From: Flavobacterium ustbae
GTDB lineage: Bacteria; Bacteroidota; Bacteroidia; Flavobacteriales; Flavobacteriaceae
DNA: 64,000 nucleotides
Assembly: GCF_003946915.1 (NCBI RefSeq)
Contig: NZ_RPOC01000005.1
Location: forward strand, 186,001-250,000
Direction: 5' to 3'
Position 1 is the stretch's first letter, and every line of letters starts with the position of its first letter. The notes under the pieces are model-generated. The model was not told the DNA's origin, did not search any database, and worked only from the letters and a program-made list of their open reading frames with translations. Positions 44,560 to 52,812 of the stretch are shown here, piece after piece. Position numbers and translations under genes: made by a program.

Positions 44560-44886
44560 TTACTTAAATATATTTTTATTAATTGAAGTTAACAACGATT
44601 CATCAAAATTAGGAATTGCAGTTTTTATAGCCTTCAAAGGTTCATTTGCAAAAAGTATTGCATTATTTGCATCTGCTTCCAGCCATTTGAAAAATGTTTC
44701 ATCAACTGATTTTAAATATTGAAAGAGCTTGTTCAATTTTGCTTTATCTGCTTCGTCTTCTACGCCATAACTTTCAGAATCTGGAACTTCTCCCATTGAC
44801 ATAAAATTAAGATGCACTAACTCTTTGTCTGCTTTTCCTTCGGGAATAACAGAAGTTTTTAGCATTATTTTTCTACTTGTATCCAT
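44560..44886 (-). CDS. Small protein at the end of the P47/AidA-like operon, unknown
   Basis: A 108-residue protein from the ATG at 44886 (MDTSRKIMLKTSV). An earlier ATG at 45021 would overlap the upstream AidA-like gene extensively and is unlikely. It is soluble and acidic, with KLNKLFQYLKSVDETFFKWLE in the middle and a C-terminal helix-like region. It has no signal peptide, cysteine pair or known motif. It begins 11 bp after the AidA/PixA-like gene and ends at the operon terminator. Its job is probably tied to the five genes before it. I do not recognise a family. Confidence 0.7.
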   Translation of the reverse strand: MDTSRKIMLKTSVIPEGKADKELVHLNFMSMGEVPDSESYGVEDEADKAKLNKLFQYLKSVDETFFKWLEADANNAILFANEPLKAIKTAIPNFDESLLTSINKNIFK

Positions 44887-44897
44887 TTTATTTGCTA

Positions 44898-45419
44898 TTA
44901 ATCGGTTATTTTTATGAAAGGATCCCAGTAATAATATCCTAAAATATTGCTGCTTCTGTCCAAAATCATAAAATAGAAAGTATAAGTCATTTCTCCAGGA
45001 CTTAAAGCTGTAGAATCCCAAAAATAATTCTTGATTTCCTGAATCTTAGGATGTAAAGGATCACTCATAACAGGCAGAGGAACTTTTACATCGGCAAGCA
45101 AAGGCATTGGCGGTGAAATGATTAAATCTCCAGATTTCAGTTCAAATTTGTATAACAAACTGCAATACACGCTTTCCATAGATAATGTGGTTGATCGCCA
45201 GCGAATTTCGTCCAAAGTCTTGATTTTTATTTTTAATTCTTTTGAGGCCTGTCCGAAAGAAACAAACTCTGAATTTGCGATTAAAAATATTAAAGGCGCC
45301 GGAATTACTGTTGGATTGGTAGCTGTTCCTCTTGGATACTTTTCTACCAAAGTTTCACCATCAAGCACAATTAAAATATCAACAATACTCTGAAGTTCAT
45401 TTGTGTTTTGATTACTCAT
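44898..45419 (-). CDS. AidA/PixA-family inclusion-body-type protein 1
   Basis: A 173-residue protein from the ATG at 45419 (MSNQNTNELQ). Family features are the N-terminal strand IVDILIVLDGETLVEKY, a central block (IRWRSTTLSMESVY) and the C-terminal GYYYWDPFIKITD. AidA/PixA proteins form intracellular inclusion bodies in Xenorhabdus and occur in many host-associated bacteria. Their activity is not well defined. It is clearly paralogous to the gene at 45430, 10 bp upstream, and both lie in one operon with three P47-like genes. It has no signal peptide. Confidence 0.8.
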   Translation of the reverse strand: MSNQNTNELQSIVDILIVLDGETLVEKYPRGTATNPTVIPAPLIFLIANSEFVSFGQASKELKIKIKTLDEIRWRSTTLSMESVYCSLLYKFELKSGDLIISPPMPLLADVKVPLPVMSDPLHPKIQEIKNYFWDSTALSPGEMTYTFYFMILDRSSNILGYYYWDPFIKITD

Positions 45420-45429
45420 AATAGAAAAA

Positions 45430-45942
45430 TTAATCTGTAATTTCGATAAATGGATCCCACCAATAGTATCCCTGAATATCACCAGAACGGTCTACGATCA
45501 TAAAGCTGAAATGATAGGTAACTTCACCAGGTTCTAAAACCGTACAATTCCAAAAATAAGTTTCGATTGTCTGAGTTTTTGGCACTGTTGGATTTGAAGG
45601 ATCAGGAAGCGGAGTCTGATCTTTTGCCAATAATGGAAATGGAGGTGAAATTAAATTTCCGCCTGAAGTTGCCACAAATTTGTATAGCAAAGCAGAATAA
45701 ACCGCATTTAAAGAAAGTGAAGTTTCTCTCCAGCGTATTACATCTAGTGTTTTGGCGGCAATTTTCAATTCATTTCCTGCGTTCCCAGAAATGGCATCGG
45801 CACTTTTTGTAATCATAAAAATCAAATTCGGGTCTGTAATTTGAACTGGATTATTAGGATCGGTATTTTTACCGAATTTATTAATTATAGTTTCAGCATC
45901 AACTGCTACGAGTACATCTATTATTTCTTGTGTTGAAGTCAT
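45430..45942 (-). CDS. AidA/PixA-family inclusion-body-type protein 2
   Basis: A 170-residue paralogue of the preceding entry. It shows IIDVLVAVDAETIINKF at the N-terminus, IRWRETSLSLNAVYSALLY in the centre and GYYWWDPFIEITD at the C-terminus. The insert between strands and the LISPPFPLL motif correspond to LIISPPMPLL in the partner. It starts 27 bp after the P47-like gene at 45970. There are no cysteines in obvious pairs and no export signal. The two copies have diverged substantially, suggesting different roles or a hetero-assembly. Confidence 0.82.
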   Translation of the reverse strand: MTSTQEIIDVLVAVDAETIINKFGKNTDPNNPVQITDPNLIFMITKSADAISGNAGNELKIAAKTLDVIRWRETSLSLNAVYSALLYKFVATSGGNLISPPFPLLAKDQTPLPDPSNPTVPKTQTIETYFWNCTVLEPGEVTYHFSFMIVDRSGDIQGYYWWDPFIEITD

Positions 45943-45969
45943 TATTGAATTTATTAAGATTTTTGTTGA

Positions 45970-47376
45970 TTAAATGAATAGTGGATCGCCACCCAATTGT
46001 AAAGAAACATTGAGGCTCGCATAATCGAGTTTAAAATCGGAACTGTCAGTCCAGGTAATGGGGCTTACTGCATTAATTAATAATAAATCTATTGCAGGCG
46101 AATCATCTGTATTTACGGCTTCAATTACATCGGGAACAATCATATCTAAGCCTAATACAAGTCCAGCGATTAATCCCCCAACAATCAATGTGGCACCACC
46201 TGTTACAATGGTGAGTATAATCATGGCTACGGCAGCAACAATGGCAATTATGAGCTGCGTAATAATCGAACCTTCAGATCTATGAATTACATGCTGAATA
46301 TCTGCCGGTTGAGACTCAACAAACTTAAGTGTCTGCCCTTTTTTTGAATCTCCCAATTCAACTTTATACCAATTTGTAGCAGTACATTGTGCTGTAATTC
46401 CAGCAGCAATTTCAGTTTCAGTATAACTTTGTAGCGTCAGAATTTGTCCGTCAGATTCTACACTCAATTGTTTTAAGACAGGCTGATAAGTAGAGCCGTC
46501 ATGTTCTACAGGTTTAATATTAACAGCAACTCCATCTTTAAGATACAATTTGGTTCCAGCATCGTTCAATAAAAAATTAGATTCGTTAAGCCCAGGATAC
46601 GCTTGCTCAATTGCTGGTCGTATTACATCTGCCAATGTTCTTTTTTGAGAAATAAGAAAACCCGCTTTGCTTTTTTCTGGAATAATATCATTAGAGATTT
46701 GATTCGCAAGATCATCTCCGGTTCTGTCTCCAGTCATAGTTAAAACTCCCAAAAGACAATCTTCTAAATTTTTCCCATCCAAAAAGGCATAACTGCTATA
46801 ATTTGGGGTCACAAATTCCCAAGTACCTTTATCAACCATTCGGTTTAGGTCTACAACAGTAAAAATATGGCTAAATGTATTCAGATTATCATTTAACCAC
46901 GATTTTAAACCTTCCTGAATTATAGCTTCAGAAACGGTTCCTAAATCCTGACTTAATTCTAAAGAGACCAAAACCACTACAGGTTCTGATTCTGAACTGC
47001 TGGTTGTTTTGAGAACCAACGCATGTGGATTACCGCTTGAAGCATTCTTCACTTTCGAATCTTTATGCGGTACATAATGCATATTAACTTCCATTATAGC
47101 AGTTCCTGAATCACATGTGACTATTTTTCCTGAACCAATATAGGTCAAAACAATTTTTGAAAGCGGAATTGAAAAACGAACATTCTTTCCTGATCCGCCT
47201 TTGCAAATTTGCCAGTCTCCAAAATTAGAGGTCAAAGAAAAATCAGTTTCTGAATAATTAAAATTAGAAGGAGATGATTTTTTGTCGACGATCGCTTTAT
47301 TAGCATCTGGCACCGGGATACCAAAAGAAGTATCCCAGCCAAATGTATATACTGCATTACTATTACTAGCCAACAT
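45970..47376 (-). CDS. P47/OrfX-type TULIP-family protein (468 aa)
   Basis: It belongs to the P47-like (Clostridium_P47, PF06597) TULIP family, which accompanies orfX-type botulinum neurotoxin clusters. The N-terminus TFGWDTSFGIPVPDANKAI and the block GDWQICKGGSGKNVRFSIPL are the family signatures and recur in both neighbours. Residues about 372-420 are an unusual hydrophobic Gly-rich stretch (IIAIVAAVAMIILTIVTGG onward) that could insert in membranes. The C-terminus returns to beta-type sequence. It has no signal peptide. It is 2 bp downstream of the 730-residue paralogue and 27 bp upstream of an AidA/PixA-like gene. TULIP proteins can bind lipids; activity here is unknown. Confidence 0.82.
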   Translation of the reverse strand: MLASNSNAVYTFGWDTSFGIPVPDANKAIVDKKSSPSNFNYSETDFSLTSNFGDWQICKGGSGKNVRFSIPLSKIVLTYIGSGKIVTCDSGTAIMEVNMHYVPHKDSKVKNASSGNPHALVLKTTSSSESEPVVVLVSLELSQDLGTVSEAIIQEGLKSWLNDNLNTFSHIFTVVDLNRMVDKGTWEFVTPNYSSYAFLDGKNLEDCLLGVLTMTGDRTGDDLANQISNDIIPEKSKAGFLISQKRTLADVIRPAIEQAYPGLNESNFLLNDAGTKLYLKDGVAVNIKPVEHDGSTYQPVLKQLSVESDGQILTLQSYTETEIAAGITAQCTATNWYKVELGDSKKGQTLKFVESQPADIQHVIHRSEGSIITQLIIAIVAAVAMIILTIVTGGATLIVGGLIAGLVLGLDMIVPDVIEAVNTDDSPAIDLLLINAVSPITWTDSSDFKLDYASLNVSLQLGGDPLFI

Positions 47377-47378
47377 CG

Positions 47379-49571
47379 TTATTGTTTCGATTTTGTTTTT
47401 AAACCGACTTGTAAAGAGGAAGCCAATGTTGCGTTTTTTAAATCGTAACCATCAACACCAGGCCAGCTGTAAGGAACAATTGCATCATCTGCAAATTCAT
47501 CAAAACCTGGAACATCTTCCCATTTGCCTTTTGCCATCGCTTCCATAGCGGCTTCTATAGCGGCTTGAGTAGCTACTCCTGCGCCAATTAGACCAGCAAT
47601 ACCTCCCAAAATTTTCCATCTTGTCGCTGTAAAAGCATTTTTAAATGCCGGCCATCCGCCTCTGGCTTGTTCAAGTCCATTTACCAGTGCGTTACCTTCA
47701 TTAAATTCTTGTTCAACTTCAGATATATCTTCAAAAGCATCAGCAAAGGCATCAACTCCAATTACAGCAGAACCAGCATCTTCTGCAACCTCAACAATGG
47801 AGGCTGCCGCTCGAATTCCGTCAATAAGAGGTGCCACTACAGCAATCAAGCCAACAACTGCCATTACTGCATCTTCGACAATATTCACTGTGATTGATGC
47901 CTTTGTTTTAGTTACATTTACGGTCATATTTTTAGTAACCTTGTCAAACCAGAAAATTTGTTTTCCTCCTATAGCTTTTAATCCTAAAGATACTTGCTCC
48001 GTATAATTAATATGAACATCATATTCCCAGCTTTCAGGATACAATAAATCTATAAATTGAATTTCCAAATAACTATTAATCAAACTCATTTTAAACTGTT
48101 GTTTTTCGATCGTAAAAACCATTGAGTTGTACATTTTTATTTTGGTCGCGTCTTTATCATCAAGCTCCAAAAGGTATTGTGTTTTTAAATCTGGACTTGC
48201 CAAATACCAGCTTAATCCCTTCGCCGATACATGAGCAGCATACCCATTTACCATAATTCCTGGATCATAATAGCCTTCTCCTTGCTGACCTGTAGAAATC
48301 CATTTCCCTTTTAGTTCAGCAACTAATGCATCTGATAGTTTGTTGTTATCCAAATCTGCGATGTTGCTAGAAGATATAGTAGCAATAACGGTATCATCTT
48401 TTTTAAAGCGTCCCCAAGTCAATTTTTTGTTATTGGTAACAGTAAGTCCATCATTTGCAATATCAAATGATGTCGCTGCTTCATTATTAAAAATAACTTG
48501 AGCGCTGCTTAACATCATATTTTTCATAAAAGCTACGCCACTTATCAGGAATCCAGCGTTGGCACCATCTTTATCCGGAATTGCATTTGGAGAAACCTGA
48601 TGACTAGCTGGAGAAGTATTGCCCTGAGTCATTGTTAAAACTCCAAAGACACTATTTTCCAACGTTCCGTTATCAGTAACAGCGTAACTTGTTCCAGTTG
48701 GTTTGATCCACTTGTATTTGTCACTATTTGACAAAGCAGGACTTAAATCCAGAGAACTAAATACATGGTTAAATTCTCCGATATTGGTATTAAACCATTC
48801 ACTAATTATTTCTTGTAAAACTGCAGCTGCAATACCATCTGTTTTATTGTTTTTAATTGTAACGATTACTACTGCAGGCTCCTCTTCACTTATCGAATTT
48901 TCTAGAATTTTAAGGTTATTTTTCCAAGAATCTTCAAATTGATAGACTTGCAAAAATTCACTTTGGTATTTATCTTTATAAAAGAAAATATAATAATTTG
49001 CTTTCCCGTCTGTAATTACCCAGTCTTTATCAATATTAATAACTTCTACAGATGATGCTGGAGACAAAGTTTTGCCATGAGAGGTAAATTCAGCTTTAAG
49101 ACCATCACTTAGAGAACTGTTATTTAGAGCATCTTTTATAGGATCTATTTTCTTATTGTCTCCTATAGAAAAAGCAAACTGATCAGGATTAGGAACCCAT
49201 TGCATTCCTACCTCAATAATAACTTCATATCCTTTTACATCATATTTTTTTGAAGGGCCTGCATTAAAATTTCCACTTACAAAAGGACAATTCATTCTAA
49301 TATTTTTACCGTCTCCCCCTATGGTTAATTGCCAAGGACCTAAAACCCCTGTCAGGTTGTAATTTGGATCATCTGTCGCGACTTGAGAAACATTTTTTGC
49401 TTTATCGTCTATTTTTGCCCAGCTATTGCTAATAGCTACATTGGCATCATTAAACCGAATCGCAAATACGGTATCCCAATCGTTGGTATCTGCATTTTTG
49501 TTCACTGGCAGTTCTTTCACTACCTCTGGAGCTGGGGCTGTTGGTGCGTCTGTTGTTGTGAGAGTGTTCAT
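47379..49571 (-). CDS. P47/OrfX-type TULIP-family protein (730 aa, long form)
   Basis: The longest of the three P47-like proteins. After a Pro/Ala-rich leader (TTTDAPTAPAPEVVKELP) come TNDWDTVFAIRFNDANVAIS and GPWQLTIGGDGKNIRMNCPF, the shared family signatures. The central region (about 300-550) is beta-rich, with a Trp/Tyr-rich domain. Two hydrophobic segments occur near 562-592 (MAVVGLIAVVAPLIDGIRAA) and 653-677 (LGGIAGLIGAGVATQAAIEAA). The length resembles OrfX2-type proteins, which are also about 750 residues, so it may correspond to the long partner. It has no signal peptide. It overlaps nothing and lies 25 bp after the first operon gene. Confidence 0.8.
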   Translation of the reverse strand: MNTLTTTDAPTAPAPEVVKELPVNKNADTNDWDTVFAIRFNDANVAISNSWAKIDDKAKNVSQVATDDPNYNLTGVLGPWQLTIGGDGKNIRMNCPFVSGNFNAGPSKKYDVKGYEVIIEVGMQWVPNPDQFAFSIGDNKKIDPIKDALNNSSLSDGLKAEFTSHGKTLSPASSVEVINIDKDWVITDGKANYYIFFYKDKYQSEFLQVYQFEDSWKNNLKILENSISEEEPAVVIVTIKNNKTDGIAAAVLQEIISEWFNTNIGEFNHVFSSLDLSPALSNSDKYKWIKPTGTSYAVTDNGTLENSVFGVLTMTQGNTSPASHQVSPNAIPDKDGANAGFLISGVAFMKNMMLSSAQVIFNNEAATSFDIANDGLTVTNNKKLTWGRFKKDDTVIATISSSNIADLDNNKLSDALVAELKGKWISTGQQGEGYYDPGIMVNGYAAHVSAKGLSWYLASPDLKTQYLLELDDKDATKIKMYNSMVFTIEKQQFKMSLINSYLEIQFIDLLYPESWEYDVHINYTEQVSLGLKAIGGKQIFWFDKVTKNMTVNVTKTKASITVNIVEDAVMAVVGLIAVVAPLIDGIRAAASIVEVAEDAGSAVIGVDAFADAFEDISEVEQEFNEGNALVNGLEQARGGWPAFKNAFTATRWKILGGIAGLIGAGVATQAAIEAAMEAMAKGKWEDVPGFDEFADDAIVPYSWPGVDGYDLKNATLASSLQVGLKTKSKQ

Positions 49572-49596
49572 GTTGATTAATTTTTTGATTTGTTTG

Positions 49597-50949
49597 TTAA
49601 TTTAGATTTCCGTTTACAAATAAGGCTCCGTTTAAACCGGCATCATTTGATATAAATTTTTCTCCGTCTTTAGTAGACCAATTAATTACATTCGAAAGAT
49701 TGACAACTGATCCTGAAACGGCATCACTCAGATTTGAATTAATGTTTCCGATTCCCACATTATTTACTTCATCAGAAAAATCATTTATGCTATCTACAAT
49801 AACTGAAATAAGTCCAGGCAAAGAAGTAATTCCAAGAGCAACCAGAATAAGCCAATCGTACCATGGAATATCTTGATCATGATGTGTAATGGGATTTGAG
49901 TCACCTAAAAATGTAATAGCAGCGTTAGAATATTGTAATGGACTGGTGTTTTGGCAACTCCAAGAATAGCTAGCGTTAGGAAGTTTTCCGAGTCCAAAAA
50001 AGAATTTTAACGGTCCTCCTCCCGATGTAATAGTTTTAAGACCATTTCCTGAATCACTTGCTGTAAGTTTGAAAGAACTTGCTGTAATAGTCCCCTTTTG
50101 TGTTTTAACATTAAAATCACCATTATTATGAATTACACAACTCTCATCTGTGCTTACATCTGTAGAAAAATTTCCAGTAGCGAAAGCACTTTTAATCGAA
50201 GGCAAAACAACATTCTGAAAAAATGATTCTTGAGAAACTAATATAATCGAGTTACTATTTGGCACCAAAGCCATTGAATCAAATGCGGGAGAAACGGGCC
50301 ATTTTTTATCTGTAAGATTGCATAAAAAGCAAAGTGCATCATATGTTTTTCCAGTACTGTAATAGTAAATCCATTTGTAGGGAGATAGCCAAGAAGCAAC
50401 TTTGCCTGGTTTTGGGAATACATCTGCAAAAATATAATTGATTTTCTCTCTGTTTTCAAACAAAATATTACTGGTATAACCGCGTAAAAGCCCAAGTCCA
50501 ATTGTATCTAAATGCTTATCTGGATCCAAAATTTTTACTACCGTCACATATCCTGGATTATGAGGATCTGTGGTCGATGTTGGAGAAAAAATCAATTTTG
50601 TTATATCACCGCTTCCAGAAGTTTCTTGTATGTCACTCGAACCTAACCACCCCAACGTAACTTCAATTAATATAGTTACATTTTCAAGATCATAACTGTT
50701 AGAAATTGGACCTTCAATAGATAAATAACCATCAGAAAGAGGCATTGAAAAACGTAATAAAGAATTTTGTCCGCCTTTTATAATCTGCCAAGGATCCATT
50801 TTAGCATTCAGTGTTATAACAGAACCGCTTTCTGAATCTGTTCCCGAATATTTTAATTCTAAATCAAGTTTCTGGAGATTAAAAATCAAAATTTTATTGA
50901 CTTCTTCTGTAGAAATAGCAAATGAGTAATCGTAACCGTATGTTCGCAT
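49597..50949 (-). CDS. P47/OrfX-type TULIP-family protein (450 aa), first operon gene
   Basis: The first gene of the operon. Signatures are TYGYDYSFAISTEEVNKIL at residues 3-21 and DPWQIIKGGQNSLLRFSMPL at about 52-71, matching its two paralogues. The middle contains beta-rich sequence. A hydrophobic segment near 361-386 (WLILVALGITSLPGLISVIV) corresponds in position to those of the paralogues. The C-terminus ends NGALFVNGNLN. No neurotoxin or NTNH-type gene lies in the window. The start ATG at 50949 is preceded by a weakly conserved A/T-rich leader with no firm promoter. All six genes of the operon are spaced by 2-27 bp. Confidence 0.8.
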   Translation of the reverse strand: MRTYGYDYSFAISTEEVNKILIFNLQKLDLELKYSGTDSESGSVITLNAKMDPWQIIKGGQNSLLRFSMPLSDGYLSIEGPISNSYDLENVTILIEVTLGWLGSSDIQETSGSGDITKLIFSPTSTTDPHNPGYVTVVKILDPDKHLDTIGLGLLRGYTSNILFENREKINYIFADVFPKPGKVASWLSPYKWIYYYSTGKTYDALCFLCNLTDKKWPVSPAFDSMALVPNSNSIILVSQESFFQNVVLPSIKSAFATGNFSTDVSTDESCVIHNNGDFNVKTQKGTITASSFKLTASDSGNGLKTITSGGGPLKFFFGLGKLPNASYSWSCQNTSPLQYSNAAITFLGDSNPITHHDQDIPWYDWLILVALGITSLPGLISVIVDSINDFSDEVNNVGIGNINSNLSDAVSGSVVNLSNVINWSTKDGEKFISNDAGLNGALFVNGNLN

Positions 50950-51358
50950 ATTTTTCTTTTTATCTTATTCTGTTATTAAACTTCTTTGAGAACAATCTAA
51001 CAAGCCATACTACATGACTTTTAGCGATAATTTTTCTGACACCGAGAATGATTTGTGTCATAAAAATGAGACATAAAATTAAGCCTTACAAATGTTTACT
51101 ATTTTCAGGACATGACATCAAGTATAAATACCTGATTATTAAATTTTTACAATTACATAACAAACAAGTACAAAAAGAGCAGTAAAGTAGAGCAAAATGT
51201 AGCTAAATAGTAAATTAGGATTTATACTTTTCTGCTACAAAAGATCGGAATCTCAAAAAGAATTTGGAGTAGAAATCGCTTTTTGATTAATAAAGTTGAA
51301 ATAGAAATTTAGATTCTGCTATTTTATTTATAAATGAGGATTTTGGTGCTAGGAATGA
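50950..51358. other. Leader region of the P47/AidA-like operon
   Basis: About 400 bp without a gene. TGACAC (51037-51042) and GTGTCA (51055-51060) form a short inverted repeat about 90 bp before the first start codon, a possible operator. No clear TAnnTTTG element was found on the minus strand. The tandem repeat array begins at 51359. Confidence 0.4.
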
Positions 51359-51899
51359 TATTCCGGCAGAAATTAAATAGCGGTAGAGAAAAAAATAATC
51401 AACTACAAATATTCCATAGGAATTAAATATCTATTGAAAAAAATAGAACATCTATAAATATTCCGTTAGGAATTAAATATCGGTGAAAAAAATAGAACGC
51501 CTATAAATATTCCGTAGGAATTAAATATCGGTGAAAAAAAAATAGAACGCCTATAAATATTCCGTTAGGAATTAAATATCGGTAGAAAAAAAAATAGAAC
51601 GCCTATAAATATTCCGTTAGGAATTAAATATCGGTGAAAAAAATAGAACGCCTACAAATATTCCGTTAGGAATTAAATATCGGTAGAAAAAAAATAGACC
51701 GTCTAAAATTATTCCATAGGAATTAATATCGGTGGAAAAAAATAGACCGCCTAAAAATATTCCGTGAGAATCAAATATCGGTACAAAAAAAAAATAGACC
51801 TCCTAATAATATATTCCGCTAGGAATTAAATATCGGTAGAAAAAATAATAGACCGCCTAAAAATATTCCATTAGGAATTAAATATCGGTGGAATAAAAT
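51359..51899. repeat. Eleven-unit tandem array, period about 50 bp
   Basis: Units start with TATTCC at 51359, 51410, 51459, 51508, 51558, 51610, 51659, 51710, 51758, 51812 and 51864, with spacings of 48-54 bp. The unit order is TTCCGTTAGGAATTAAATAT, then CGGT, then an A-rich run, then ATAGAACGCC or ATAGACCGCC, then TAAAAA. Each unit holds a TTCC-N4-GGAA hairpin core and a CGGT/ACCG-type pairing across the A run. The units vary by substitutions and A-run length, most at both ends of the array. It starts 5 bp after the stop of the YcxB-like gene. All parts of the unit are conserved, so there are no spacers and it is not CRISPR. Confidence 0.9.
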
Positions 51900-51903
51900 T
51901 ATG

Positions 51904-52446
51904 TTACAATTTTATAATATGCGTAACGTTTTTTTCGACAAACTCAATCAAGTCTTTTATTTTTCTTTCTTCATAATCTTTTTTAGAAACGGAAATAATA
52001 TAACCATTTCGTTCCTTTATGTAGAAAAACAAAAAATTTTTAGTCAGGATTACTTTTTCAATTTTAGACCAATTGTGTATTAGCCCCCCCATAGGCGAAC
52101 AAATTGAGATTTCAGAGCTTGTAAAATTAAATCGGTACTTGTTTAGGAATCTTTCAAACTTCATCAATTTTTTTGTAAGCTGAAAAATCACTTTGCAAAT
52201 GGTATCAGCTAAAGCATATCCAATTACAATAAAAAGAATAATGAGAATAGCACTTCTAATAAGCCATTGAACAAAATCAATTCCTTTATTAATATTAAAA
52301 AAATCAATTATTATTGTTAAAACCAGAATTATAAAAAAAGCAGTGACAATTCTGTCTTTAAACAAATGCTTAAAATACATTTTGTTTAATTTCTTAATTT
52401 CATTGATGTTCAATTCAAACTCTAATGAAAAACTAGAACCATTCAT
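51904..52446 (-). CDS. YcxB-like membrane protein
   Basis: A 180-residue protein with two membrane helices (about 35-55 and 62-88). A C-terminal YcxB-like domain (about 100-175) includes YRFNFTSSEISICSPMGG, IHNWSKIEKV and FLFFYIKERNGYIISVSK. The family function is unknown. A TATCTTTG element on the minus strand about 45 bp upstream may be its promoter. Its stop codon is followed after 4 bp by the 11-unit repeat array, which would be transcribed as its 3' untranslated region. Confidence 0.78.
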   Translation of the reverse strand: MNGSSFSLEFELNINEIKKLNKMYFKHLFKDRIVTAFFIILVLTIIIDFFNINKGIDFVQWLIRSAILIILFIVIGYALADTICKVIFQLTKKLMKFERFLNKYRFNFTSSEISICSPMGGLIHNWSKIEKVILTKNFLFFYIKERNGYIISVSKKDYEERKIKDLIEFVEKNVTHIIKL

Positions 52447-52812
52447 GGTATTTTTTGTTTATTAGTAATCTTCTTGGAATAATACAGTACAAAGATATTT
52501 TTAAGCAGGGTGTGTTTTTGCACTTTGAAGATTTTAAAATATCAGATTAAGACAGTTTTTAGAATAAAGAGCATAAGAAAAAAATGGTGTCTGAAAAAAG
52601 ATAGAAAATCTAGTTTTTTACTATACAAAAACATCTAAATAAAACTCCTCTAAAAATCAAAAAAACAATAACATAAGACAAAAAATAAACATCTATTTAT
52701 TTTATTTTCAAATAGTTAACAAAAAACCTTATTATATATTTTTAATACAATTAATTGGTTACATTTGACAAAAAAATTTAAAATAAATACACAAATTTCT
52801 TACAAATAAATA
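52447..52812. other. Divergent intergenic region with two -7-like elements
   Basis: 366 bp, very AT-rich. On the minus strand TATCTTTG (52490-52497) would drive the YcxB-like gene. On the plus strand TACATTTG (52760-52767) lies 45 bp before the histidine-kinase start. Neither has a clear -33 TTTG. No gene was seen. Confidence 0.4.

Noticed and set aside
44887..45021. N-terminal extension of the small operon-end gene
   Set aside because: It would overlap the AidA/PixA-like gene by over 100 bp; the ATG at 44886 gives normal operon spacing.
44560..50949. Complete botulinum-like toxin cluster
   Set aside because: No zinc-protease neurotoxin (HExxH light chain) or NTNH-like gene is present in the window; only P47/OrfX-type and AidA/PixA-type genes are seen.
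51359..51899. Possible CRISPR array
   Set aside because: The whole 50-bp unit is conserved, so there are no unique spacers, and no cas genes lie nearby.
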